Assembly: GCA_014763615.1 (NCBI GenBank)
Contig: JACXVB010000003.1
Coordinates: forward strand, 62,001 to 126,000
Length of the DNA: 64,000 nucleotides
Direction: 5' to 3'
DNA from: Sphingobacteriales bacterium
Lineage (GTDB): Bacteria > Bacteroidota > Bacteroidia > Sphingobacteriales > Sphingobacteriaceae
Made by a program: the position numbers and the translations under genes. Position 1 is the stretch's first letter, and each line of letters opens with the position of its first letter. The notes under the pieces are model-generated. The model had not been told where the DNA came from. It worked only from the letters and a program-made list of their open reading frames with translations, and made no database searches. Positions 51,921-60,563 of the stretch are shown one piece after another.

Positions 51921-54420
51921 AAAAGCGCTCTCTTCTTTGGTGATTTTATTTTTTCTGGTTTCAAAAACTTTTAGCTTGTTTGCACAACAAGCTATTGTTG
52001 TTAAAGCTCTTCGTCAGCCTCTTAATAAAATCATCACCAAACTAAGAGATCAGTATGATATTAAACTATCGTTTAATGATGATAAGCTTGCCCAGTATGT
52101 TTTAGACGTAAATCAAACTTTTAATTCTGCTGATGATGCCCTTCATTTTCTGATTAAAGGTTTACCCTTAAACATTGAAAAACTAGATGATGTATTTGTC
52201 ATCACCAGCAGAGCAGCTATCATCACCGATAAAAAGTTCCTTTTATCAGGATATGTGATGGATGGACACAGTTATGAATCATTGCCTTTCGCTAGCATCA
52301 GCATACAAGGTTATCCCTTAATTACTGATCAGAAAGGAAATTTCTCTTATGCTTCTAACACTGATTCTATTTTTAAACTGCATATTTCTTACTTAGGTTA
52401 TTATAAGTTAGATACCTTGATAGCGGCGGGCAGTAATATCCCTATAAAACTATTTCAAAACACAATAAACATTAGTGAAGTAGTGCTCGACGGCGGAGGA
52501 CCTTTACAGAAAAATTTAGATACCTCATACCATGCCGGAAGCTTAAAAATCAATCATACTGTTGGTGAGTATTTGCCGGGCAGCAGCGATAATTCTGTAT
52601 ATAATCTGCTGCGCTTACAACCTGGTATTTTAGCCTCGGGAGAACAATCAAACGATTTAATTATTTGGGGCAGCTATCGCGGGCAAACCAAAGTTTCTTT
52701 TGATGGATTTACCATTTTTGGCCTCAAAAACTTCAATGATAATATTGGAGCCATTAACCCATTAATTACCAAAGATTTAACTATTAAAAAAGGGGGTTAT
52801 GGAGTAGAGCAGGGTGATAGAGTAGGTGGAATTGTAGATATCACCGGAATTGATGGCGGAATTGCCGCACCTTCTGTAAAAGTGGGTGTAAACAACCTTA
52901 CGCTCAACGCCATGGTAAGTACGCCACTTTTCAAAAACACCTCTTTAGTACTCGCGGGTAGGCAAACTTATTACAACTTTTATAATTCTTACAATTTTAG
53001 TCCACAGCAAAATAATAGAAATGAGGTAGATTTAACGATTAAGCCTAATTATAATTTTGAGGATTATAATCTTAAATTTTCTGGAAGATCAAACAAAGGA
53101 GATAACTATTATTTAAGCTTATTTTCTGGTAATGATAACTTTTCTTCGTCTTATTCTACCAGTCAGAATACTTTAGATATCAATGGCTCAAATAACGAAA
53201 GCAACCGCCAGTATGGTGGTGCCGCTTTTTACAGCAAAGTATGGAAAAATGGTAGCATTAGTAACGTTACCATTGCTTCATCGGGATTAAAAAACTATAA
53301 TTTAGAGAATATTGATTTAAGAAAGAAGGCAAATAATGAGCTATACAATGGTACTGATGATTTAATCAGAAACAACATTCAAGAACAAAGTATTAAGCTT
53401 ACACATAAACTTGCCAGTACTAAAAAATCAAATATTCTTTTTGGATTGGGATTTATCAACAATCAAACTTTTCTAAAAATAGATTCTGCTACTATTAATC
53501 ATATTAATGATAGTTCCTCTAGTAATAGGCTAAATGCTTTTATTGAGGATTCTTATTTCTTCACTCCTAAATTTAAGATTGTTCCTGGCATTAGGGCTGA
53601 TTATAATTTAGGATTTCGAAAAACCTTTTTACAGCCTCGTATGGCTGCCGTCTATCAATTCAACCCTCATTTTAAGCTTTCCGCTTCTTGGGGTTTATAC
53701 AATCAGTTCATTGCTTATAATGCCGTTTCTGATGATGAAGCAAACTTCCACTACCAATGGACGGTGAGCGATGGAAAAAAAATACCTGTTTACGCCGCTC
53801 AACACTGGGTTTTAGGTGGTTCTTACGAAAGAAACCAATTTTGGTTTAACACCGATTTGTATTATAAATCTACTTCTGGGATCACGCGGTTTATGGATAA
53901 TCATCAAGGAAGAGAAACTATTATTGGCAATGGTAGAGCATTTGGAATAGATTTTTTGATAAAGAAAGAGTATAAAGGTAATTCTGCTTGGATTTCTTAC
54001 TCGTTAAGTAGCACACAAGAGCGCTTCCCGAGAAAAGTTGGAAATAAAATTATCGACGATTATAGTAGAGCCTTGCAAGATCAACGACATGAGCTCAAAT
54101 TCGCTGGCTTGCTAAACCTCCATCCGTTCTATATTTCTGCTAATTATGTGTTTGGCTCTGGATTTCCAACGCTCAACCCCAATGATAACCCTAAAGCCAA
54201 TCAGTTAGCCTATCACCGTGTGGATATTGCCGGCACCTATCGTTTCTCTCGAAAAAAATATCATTTAGAAACCGGTATTTCTATTCTGAATTTGTTTAAT
54301 ACTCAAAATATCAAATCTACCAATTATGAGCGTATTGCTACAGAACAACTCAACACCCTCAACATCTATTCGCAATCTGTTCCTTTCACACCTACGCTGT
54401 TTTTAAAGTTCTCGCTTTAA
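51904..54420 (+). CDS. STN-containing TonB-dependent transducer/receptor
   Basis: About 838 residues from a TTG at 51904, chosen because a GGAGG-like sequence precedes it and the encoded start SKRLKKALSSLVILFF is a signal peptide; the frame runs from 51862 but the first 14 codons look non-coding. Following the signal: an STN domain (QPLNKIITKLRDQYDIKLSF...), a carboxypeptidase-regulatory domain (VMDGHSYESLPFASISIQGY), a plug (GGPLQKNLDTS; LLRLQPGILASGEQSND; GGYGVEQGDRVGGIVDITG) and the barrel. The STN is the sensory part that talks to FecR. No SusD partner follows, so a SusCD glycan uptake pair is unlikely; the ligand is unknown. Confidence 0.9.
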   Translation: MSKRLKKALSSLVILFFLVSKTFSLFAQQAIVVKALRQPLNKIITKLRDQYDIKLSFNDDKLAQYVLDVNQTFNSADDALHFLIKGLPLNIEKLDDVFVITSRAAIITDKKFLLSGYVMDGHSYESLPFASISIQGYPLITDQKGNFSYASNTDSIFKLHISYLGYYKLDTLIAAGSNIPIKLFQNTINISEVVLDGGGPLQKNLDTSYHAGSLKINHTVGEYLPGSSDNSVYNLLRLQPGILASGEQSNDLIIWGSYRGQTKVSFDGFTIFGLKNFNDNIGAINPLITKDLTIKKGGYGVEQGDRVGGIVDITGIDGGIAAPSVKVGVNNLTLNAMVSTPLFKNTSLVLAGRQTYYNFYNSYNFSPQQNNRNEVDLTIKPNYNFEDYNLKFSGRSNKGDNYYLSLFSGNDNFSSSYSTSQNTLDINGSNNESNRQYGGAAFYSKVWKNGSISNVTIASSGLKNYNLENIDLRKKANNELYNGTDDLIRNNIQEQSIKLTHKLASTKKSNILFGLGFINNQTFLKIDSATINHINDSSSSNRLNAFIEDSYFFTPKFKIVPGIRADYNLGFRKTFLQPRMAAVYQFNPHFKLSASWGLYNQFIAYNAVSDDEANFHYQWTVSDGKKIPVYAAQHWVLGGSYERNQFWFNTDLYYKSTSGITRFMDNHQGRETIIGNGRAFGIDFLIKKEYKGNSAWISYSLSSTQERFPRKVGNKIIDDYSRALQDQRHELKFAGLLNLHPFYISANYVFGSGFPTLNPNDNPKANQLAYHRVDIAGTYRFSRKKYHLETGISILNLFNTQNIKSTNYERIATEQLNTLNIYSQSVPFTPTLFLKFSL

Positions 54421-54541
54421 TTTTTTTTGGGGTTGGCACTTTAATTGATAATAACTATATCAATCATTCAATTGATTTTTAACAACTGCAACTTTTTAAA
54501 AGTTTGATTATTTAAACATTAATTACTAAAAACTAAAAATC

Positions 54542-55282
54542 ATGAAAAAAACAAATTCAATTAGCAACATCATTAAGAGTATATCTTTTGTTTTGCTAGC
54601 TATTATAGTATTTGCTTCTTGTAAAAAGAGCAGTACTTCAGGTACAGGAAAATTATCTCTCCAATTTAATGCAGTAAACTCTGGTGCAATAAAAACTGCA
54701 AATACTTCGGATTTAAAAACCTTTGGTACGGCCGTTTCAACCAACACTGTGCCAACCGGTATCACTTGGACCTCTGGATATGTATATGTATCTGAAATTG
54801 ACTTTAAAGCCACTAAAGATAATGCTACTGAGATCAGATATAAATCTGAAGGATCAAGAAAAATAGATTTATTTAATTTAAATGCCTCTGCCGGTGATTT
54901 TACCATTCCTTCTGGTGTATATAGTAAAATTAAACTCGAGCTGGAGATTGGCACTCCACAAGGAGCTAAAGATCCAGGAGTCTATTTAAGTGGAACTTAT
55001 GGAACCACTCCAATAATTTTCGCTGATGATGAAAGCGGCGATCAATTTGAGGTAGAAGTAGAAGGTGGAAATTTCACTTTTGATGGTACAAAAGATTATA
55101 ACAGCTTAATAAACCTTCATTTAAATTTATTATTAAATGGGGTAAGCAACGCAGATTTAGACGCTGCAACAAAGACTAATGGTGCCATTGTGCTTAATAG
55201 TACAAGTAATGTTGCCATTTATCAAAAAGCAAAACAAAATCTTCAAAATATTTCAGATTCTGATTTTAAAGAAAAAGATTAA
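54542..55282 (+). CDS. DUF4382-type lipoprotein
   Basis: A 246-residue lipoprotein. Signal peptide with lipobox FASC (Cys27), then a Ser/Thr-rich linker, 'GKLSLQFNAVNSG', a beta-sandwich-like core with 'VYVSEIDFKATKDNAT' and 'GVYSKIKLELEI', and 'FEVEVEGGNFTFDG' in the C-terminal half. This resembles the DUF4382 group of surface lipoproteins; I am moderately sure. It starts 121 bases after the TonB receptor, so it may be exported with that system. Followed by a terminator. Confidence 0.65.
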   Translation: MKKTNSISNIIKSISFVLLAIIVFASCKKSSTSGTGKLSLQFNAVNSGAIKTANTSDLKTFGTAVSTNTVPTGITWTSGYVYVSEIDFKATKDNATEIRYKSEGSRKIDLFNLNASAGDFTIPSGVYSKIKLELEIGTPQGAKDPGVYLSGTYGTTPIIFADDESGDQFEVEVEGGNFTFDGTKDYNSLINLHLNLLLNGVSNADLDAATKTNGAIVLNSTSNVAIYQKAKQNLQNISDSDFKEKD

Positions 55283-55303
55283 AAAAACAATTCGGTATCA
55301 TTT

Positions 55304-55339
55304 AAATGGCTGCTTCAACTTTTGAGGCAGCCATTTTTT
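55304..55339 (+). terminator. Terminator after the DUF4382-type lipoprotein
   Basis: A 10-bp stem AAATGGCTGC with GCAGCCATTT extended by internal TCAA/TTGA pairing in the loop, followed by T3. Confidence 0.8.
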
Positions 55340-55595
55340 ATTCAAAAAAATTGAAAAAGATCGGGTATAAAAATCTACTGATTTTAAAGCTAACCCCTCT
55401 CTATTTGTCCTAATTATACAAAAAACTAAGTCACTCAGCAGCCTAAGATTTTTACTTATCAAAAAAAAGTCTTTTTCCAAAATACCCACTCATTTATTCT
55501 AATTTTTTTGAGGGTAGCACTTCAATTTTTCGGTATTGTAGTAAATCAGCTACAATAAAAAATAAGTAAATAATCAATTTTAAAAGAAAAGAAAA

Positions 55596-56522
55596 ATGAA
55601 AGCAATTTTTAACGTTAAGCCATCTTTAATCTTAATAGCCTTTTTTGCTATTGGATTTACTGCTTGTAAAAAAAACGATGGAGTTAGCCCTTTCTCATCA
55701 ACTAACAATACCACGGGGGCCGTCGCTATTGTATCTGTAAATGATTTAGCAGGCAATCATAATACTACCAGTACAGACTCTGTTTATGCGATGGATGCTT
55801 GCGACAGTAATCACAGAAGAAACCCTATCTTAGAAAGTGCACTTCCGACTAATATTACAAGCTATTTAAAAACCAACTATGTTGGATACACTTTTATAAA
55901 AGCGTTTAGCAATACTCTAGTAAGCACTAATACTTTAGACGGTTTTGTGGTAGCTATTATGTTTAATGGCAAGCCAGTAGCATTAAAATTTGACGCTTCC
56001 GGAAATTTTTTAAAAGTTCTTGAACTACGCAAAGGCAAAGACCTAGATCACAAAGGTGATCACCAAGATGGAGATGAACAACATCATAAAGAAGACGAAC
56101 ATGCAGACTCCATATCATTAAATAGTTTACCCGATAATATCCTACAATATTTTAAGGTTAACTATCCTCAAGACACACTAAAAAAAGCTTTTACAACAGA
56201 AGATTCAGCTATTGTTGTAATTAGCAAAAACTTGGCTTTTTTCTCAAATACGTTTAAAAGTGATGGAACTTTTATTAAAAGAGAACGTTTAGGAGACCAT
56301 TCAGGAGGTGAAGATGAAGACATTTTACAAAGTAATCTCCCAACATCCATCTTGAATTATTTGAGTGTTACCTATCCTAATTATATTTTTGAGAAAGCAT
56401 TTATAGATAAGGAAGATGGAAAAACTAAGGGCTATTTAGTTATTATTGATGCTAACCTCACCAAATATGCCGTATTATTTGATGGTAATGGCAATTTCAA
56501 AGAAGCTAAAGTAATTCATTAA
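55596..56522 (+). CDS. Lipoprotein with three PepSY-like repeats and an acidic His-rich linker
   Basis: A 308-residue lipoprotein (lipobox FTAC, Cys24). Three similar units of about 60 residues are visible: repeat 1 at 79-143 (SALPTNITSYLKTNYVGYTF), repeat 2 at 175-231 (LNSLPDNILQYFKVNYPQ), repeat 3 at 244-306 (SNLPTSILNYLSVTYPNY), the last containing a terminal 'GYLVIIDANLTKYAVLFDGNG' strand pair. The pattern, LP..I..Y....Y......KA, is that of putative beta-lactamase-inhibitor-like (PepSY-like/DUF2874) domains. Between repeats 1 and 2 lies a segment (about 147-171) made mostly of Asp, Glu, Lys and His. The function is unknown; metal binding by that linker is an inference. Confidence 0.75.
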   Translation: MKAIFNVKPSLILIAFFAIGFTACKKNDGVSPFSSTNNTTGAVAIVSVNDLAGNHNTTSTDSVYAMDACDSNHRRNPILESALPTNITSYLKTNYVGYTFIKAFSNTLVSTNTLDGFVVAIMFNGKPVALKFDASGNFLKVLELRKGKDLDHKGDHQDGDEQHHKEDEHADSISLNSLPDNILQYFKVNYPQDTLKKAFTTEDSAIVVISKNLAFFSNTFKSDGTFIKRERLGDHSGGEDEDILQSNLPTSILNYLSVTYPNYIFEKAFIDKEDGKTKGYLVIIDANLTKYAVLFDGNGNFKEAKVIH

Positions 56523-56553
56523 CATCGTAAATTTTTCTGATTAGTTTGATGGT

Positions 56554-56587
56554 AAGGGATGACTCGTGAGAGTTCATCCCTTTTTTT
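56554..56587 (+). terminator. Terminator after the PepSY-like lipoprotein
   Basis: AAGGGATGACTC and GAG-T-TCATCCCTT (one-base bulge) form a 12-bp stem with a GTGA loop and a T7 tail, 32 bases past the stop. Confidence 0.85.
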
Positions 56588-56631
56588 AAAAAAATAAATC
56601 CGAAATTTGTATCTAATCCATACAAAAAAAC

Positions 56632-56949
56632 ATGTTCGATAAAATATTTGAAGCACAACAGAAAGCTGAGGAAGTAAAAAAAAGATTGGATAACATCAGC
56701 GTAAGCGCAGATGCAGAGGGTGGTGCCATTAAAGTAACTGCTACCGGCAACAAAATGATAAAATCCATAGAAATTGATGAAGAGTTTTTGAAAGAAAATG
56801 GAAAAGAAGGCTTAGAGGATGTTTTGGTGGTGGTTATCAACAAAGTTTTAGCTCAGGCAGAAAATATTTCCCAAGCAGAAATGGCAGCCGTTACGCAACA
56901 AATATTAGGCGGGATAGGTGGTTTAGGAAACCTTTTTGGCAAAAAATAG
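56632..56949 (+). CDS. YbaB/EbfC family nucleoid-associated protein
   Basis: A 105-residue DNA-binding protein of the YbaB/EbfC family. An N-terminal helix with FDKIFEAQQKAEEVKKRLDN (about 2-21), then 'GGAIKVTATGNKMIKSIEIDEEF' forms the beta part, 'VLVVVINKVLAQAENISQAEMAAVTQQI' the second helix, and a Gly-rich tail. It compacts DNA and shapes transcription. It lies before a UPF0173 hydrolase gene 23 bases away. Confidence 0.93.
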   Translation: MFDKIFEAQQKAEEVKKRLDNISVSADAEGGAIKVTATGNKMIKSIEIDEEFLKENGKEGLEDVLVVVINKVLAQAENISQAEMAAVTQQILGGIGGLGNLFGKK

Positions 56950-56972
56950 TTTTTCTACAAAAACAATAAATT

Positions 56973-57665
56973 ATGAAACTGAATTATTTAGGGCACTCCT
57001 CGTTTTTATTAGAAATTTCGGGTAAAAAGATATTATTAGATCCTTTTATCAGCTCTAATGAACTAGCTAAGCACATTAAAACTGATGATCTCCAATGTGA
57101 TTATATCTTGATTTCTCATGGCCACGGTGATCATATTGCTGATTTAGTACCCATAGCAAAACGTACCGGAGCAAAAGTGGTTGGTTCTTTTGAAATTGTA
57201 GAATGGTGTGCCAAACAAGGCCTAAAAAATGGTCATCCCATGAATTTGGGCGGAAGTTGGAACTTTGATTTCGGTTCTATAAAAATGGTTTACGCCTCGC
57301 ACTCTAACTCTTTACCTGATGGAACTTATGGAGGAACTGCCGCTGGTTTTATCATCAAAGCAGAAGGCAAAACTATTTACTATGCCGGAGATACTTCCCT
57401 AAATCAAGAAATGAAATTAACAGGCGAGCTAAACAAAATTGATTATACTTTCTTGCCTATCGGCGATAACTTTACTATGGGTATTGATGATGCCGTGATT
57501 GCTGCCGGATTTATCAATTGTAAAGAAATTATTGGAATGCACTATGATACCTTTGGTTTTATCAAAATAGATCATGATAAAGCTAAAAAAGCCTTTTCTG
57601 ATGCAGGTTTAAACTTACATTTGTTAGCAATCACAGATGATCCGGCTAAAGCAACTTCATTGTAA
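56973..57665 (+). CDS. UPF0173 metal-dependent hydrolase (metallo-beta-lactamase fold)
   Basis: A 230-residue hydrolase. The zinc ligands are in ISHGHGDHIADL (HxHxDH type), GTAAGFIIKAEGKTIYYAGDTSL (Asp) and GMHYDTFGFI (His). Its length and the N-terminal 'LNYLGHSSFLLEISGKKILLDPFIS' identify the UPF0173 (YtkL-like) family. Substrate unknown. It is convergent with glgC behind a bidirectional terminator. Confidence 0.93.
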   Translation: MKLNYLGHSSFLLEISGKKILLDPFISSNELAKHIKTDDLQCDYILISHGHGDHIADLVPIAKRTGAKVVGSFEIVEWCAKQGLKNGHPMNLGGSWNFDFGSIKMVYASHSNSLPDGTYGGTAAGFIIKAEGKTIYYAGDTSLNQEMKLTGELNKIDYTFLPIGDNFTMGIDDAVIAAGFINCKEIIGMHYDTFGFIKIDHDKAKKAFSDAGLNLHLLAITDDPAKATSL

Positions 57666-57672
57666 AGCCATA

Positions 57673-57703
57673 AAAAAAGGAGCTCGATTTGAGCTCCTTT
57701 TTT
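57673..57703. terminator. Bidirectional terminator between UPF0173 and glgC
   Basis: A 13-bp perfect stem, AAAAAAGGAGCTC and GAGCTCCTTTTTT, with a 5-base loop. Confidence 0.88.
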
Positions 57704-57724
57704 GTTCTCTACTGAATCTAAAAG

Positions 57725-58996
57725 TTATCCAATAACAGTTCCTTCTTCTATTACTGCATTTTTCTTCACCACAATAATTCCGTCTTTTACAGTGTAAGTT
57801 TCGGCATCGGTATCTGCTAAATGAGTACCACCGTTAATGGTTACGTTATTCCCTATAAAACAATTTTTATCCAAAATCGCATTATTGATATGACAATTTT
57901 CGCCAATACCAGTCAGTGGTTTGTGCGATTCTACCAAGCCCTTAATTTCTTCTATGGTTTGGTAATAATCACTTCCCATCACATAGCAATTTGAAACTAC
58001 TGTTCCTTTTCCAATTCGGGTTCTGATACCAATTACCGATCTGGTAATCTCCTCTGCATGAATGATACAACCATCGGCAATAATTACCTTGTCTAATTTA
58101 GTACCCGATATTTTGCTTGGGGGTAACATTCTTGCTCTGGAATAAATAGGGTTTTTATTAAACAAATCAAACTGCGGAATATCATCTGTTAAACCCAAAT
58201 TAGCTTCAAAGAAAGAATCAATATTACCGATATCTGTCCAATAACCTTCGTATTGATAGCTGATTACTTTTCTCTCGCCAATAGCATCTGGAATAATTTG
58301 CTTTCCAAAATCAAGTCCTTTATTTTTTTCCAGCATATCAATTAACACCTCTTTATTGAAAAGATAAATCCCCATTGAGGCTAGGTAAACACGTCCTTGC
58401 GCTTCCATCTCCGGACCCACTTCAGACTCCCATCCAATAATTTGTTCGGCATTTGGCTTTTCAGTAAAGGAGGTGATTTCTAAATCTGCATTAGCTTTTA
58501 AAATACCGAAACTCGTTCCATCTTTCGCATTCACCGGAATGGTGGCTAGTGTAATTTCAGCACCTTTTTTAAGGTGATTATTGATCATGTGATTAAAATT
58601 CATTTGATACAATTGATCTCCAGAAAGTATTAATACATACTCAAAATCATGTTGCTTAAGGTGATGCAAACTTTGACGAACAGCATCAGCAGTACCTTGA
58701 TACCATCCTGTGTTCCCGGGGGTTTGCTCTGCTGCTAAAATATCAACAAAAGAATTACTGAAAATATTGAAGTGATACGTATTTTTAATATGTTTATTTA
58801 ACGATGCAGAGTTAAATTGTGTTAGTACAAACATCCGTTCTAAGCCAGAATTGATACAGTTAGAAATGGGAATATCCACCAAACGATATTTTCCGGCAAT
58901 TGGAACCGCAGGTTTAGAACGTGTTGCTGTAAGAGGAAATAGGCGAGAGCCTTGTCCACCGCCTAAAATAATGGAAATAACTTTAGATTGAATCAT
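57725..58996 (-). CDS. glgC: Glucose-1-phosphate adenylyltransferase
   Basis: A 423-residue ADP-glucose pyrophosphorylase, first committed step of glycogen synthesis. The nucleotidyltransferase core has GGGQGSRLFPLTATRSKPAV (nucleotide loop) and 'GKYRLVDIPISNCINSGLERMFVLTQF', 'YEYVLILSGDQLYQMNF'-like catalytic Asp segment, and 'TSFTEKPNAEQI' (here ITSFTEKP). The C-terminal left-handed beta-helix (about 300-420) is where allosteric effectors bind in homologues. It overlaps glgA by four bases, so the two genes form an operon. Confidence 0.96.
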   Translation of the reverse strand: MIQSKVISIILGGGQGSRLFPLTATRSKPAVPIAGKYRLVDIPISNCINSGLERMFVLTQFNSASLNKHIKNTYHFNIFSNSFVDILAAEQTPGNTGWYQGTADAVRQSLHHLKQHDFEYVLILSGDQLYQMNFNHMINNHLKKGAEITLATIPVNAKDGTSFGILKANADLEITSFTEKPNAEQIIGWESEVGPEMEAQGRVYLASMGIYLFNKEVLIDMLEKNKGLDFGKQIIPDAIGERKVISYQYEGYWTDIGNIDSFFEANLGLTDDIPQFDLFNKNPIYSRARMLPPSKISGTKLDKVIIADGCIIHAEEITRSVIGIRTRIGKGTVVSNCYVMGSDYYQTIEEIKGLVESHKPLTGIGENCHINNAILDKNCFIGNNVTINGGTHLADTDAETYTVKDGIIVVKKNAVIEEGTVIG

Positions 58997-60414
58997 GGTA
59001 TTAGGGTTAAGCTTTTATATAATTCTACATATTGCTGAGCAGATTTATTCCAGGAAAAATCTAATTCCATCATCTGCTTTCTTAATTGGTTTATCTTTTT
59101 TTGATTTTGATAAAGCGCTATGGCTCTTTGCATGGCCACAATCATCTCCATCAGTTCTAAGTTTTCAAATCTGATTCCATATCCACCTTCATCTTGAACA
59201 TCAATTACAGAATCTTTTAACCCTCCTGTTGTCCGTACAATAGGAATAGTTCCATAGCGTAAAGCGTATAATTGATTGAGCCCACAAGGTTCTACTCTTG
59301 AAGGCATTAGAATAAAATCTGCCCCGCTGTATATCTGATGAGAAAGTTGCTCATCATAACCAATATAACAGTTATAGTTTTTTAAATAAGTTTGAATCTC
59401 TTTTAAATCTCTTTCAATATCTTTTTCACCAGAACCTAATAGCAGAAAACTGAATTCGTCTGCGTTTCTGAGCATCATTTCTTTGATCAGCTCTGCCAAC
59501 TTTTCTGCACCTTTTTCTAATACCAAACGTCCGATAAAAGTGAACAAGGGTTTATCAGGATTTAATCCATAAGCATGACAAATCTCTGCCTTGTTTTTCT
59601 CCTTTCCGCTTTTTACAGTGGTTTTGGTATAGTTGAAAGAAAGCATTGGGTCTTTTGCTGGGTCCCAAACTTCGGTATCAATCCCATTTAAAATGCCTAT
59701 ACCTTTTTCTCCTTCTAGTTCAAACAAAAACTCCAAACCATTAGAATTTATTTTGAGTTCTTGCAAATAACTTGGCGAAACGGTGGTATATTTCCAACAA
59801 CATTTAACTGCTGCGGCTAAAGGATTGATACAATTATTCCATTCTAATAAACCACCCTTTGATGGATCAACTCCGGGCAGATAGTGAAACTTATCCCATC
59901 CCATCCAACCTTGATATTGACCATTATGGATAGTAAATACTGAGGGTATTTTAGCTAAAGTCGAAAAATTACTGGAATATTGAATTAAAAATGGAATTAA
60001 ACCCGTGTGATGATCATGACAATGAAAAACATCAATGCTTTTTTCCGTCTTTATAATCCAATCTAAAATAGCGAGTTGAAACGCTACAAATTGTTCTCTT
60101 TCATCAGGATAAGAATATATTTCTGGCCGATCTAATAACTCTGGAATACGAACCAAATAAAGCTCAAAGCCCAATACATCCGTAGTTTCTTTTAAGATTT
60201 CAAAATCGAAACTACGGTAACCCAATTTTGATGTCCCCCTAAAAACGGTATCGAAGGGGTGCTCTTTAACAAACTTTTTATCGTAGTAAGGCATCGCCAC
60301 CATGGCGTTAATGCCTAAACCCACTTGATATTTTGGAAGGGCGCCAACCACGTCTCCTAAGCCTCCAGCCTTAGCCACAGGATAGCATTCGGCACTTAAA
60401 TGTAAAACGTTCAT
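58993..60414 (-). CDS. glgA: Glycogen synthase (ADP-glucose type, GT5)
   Basis: A 473-residue GT-B enzyme elongating alpha-1,4 glucan with ADP-glucose. The N-terminal motif KAGGLGDVVGALP (about residues 17-29) binds ADP-glucose; 'DVFHCHDHHTG', 'FTIHNGQYQG', 'TVSPSYLQEL', 'FTFIGRLVLEKGAEKLAEL' and 'MPSRVEPCGLNQLYALRYGTIPIVRTTGGLKD' are all as expected for GlgA. It is about 10 residues shorter than E. coli GlgA. It overlaps glgC by four bases and is transcribed first in the pair. Confidence 0.96.
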   Translation of the reverse strand: MNVLHLSAECYPVAKAGGLGDVVGALPKYQVGLGINAMVAMPYYDKKFVKEHPFDTVFRGTSKLGYRSFDFEILKETTDVLGFELYLVRIPELLDRPEIYSYPDEREQFVAFQLAILDWIIKTEKSIDVFHCHDHHTGLIPFLIQYSSNFSTLAKIPSVFTIHNGQYQGWMGWDKFHYLPGVDPSKGGLLEWNNCINPLAAAVKCCWKYTTVSPSYLQELKINSNGLEFLFELEGEKGIGILNGIDTEVWDPAKDPMLSFNYTKTTVKSGKEKNKAEICHAYGLNPDKPLFTFIGRLVLEKGAEKLAELIKEMMLRNADEFSFLLLGSGEKDIERDLKEIQTYLKNYNCYIGYDEQLSHQIYSGADFILMPSRVEPCGLNQLYALRYGTIPIVRTTGGLKDSVIDVQDEGGYGIRFENLELMEMIVAMQRAIALYQNQKKINQLRKQMMELDFSWNKSAQQYVELYKSLTLIP

Positions 60415-60563
60415 ACTCTTTTTGATGACCTTAATTTAGTATTTCTTTTACAAATTTCAAGAGTGTTAAATTTTTAGCTTGATCATTCTATAAATTTATC
60501 AATTTCATAAAATTGAGCGATATTATTAAAAAAGTGTAATCAAAAAGTGGTAGAGTTTATAAT

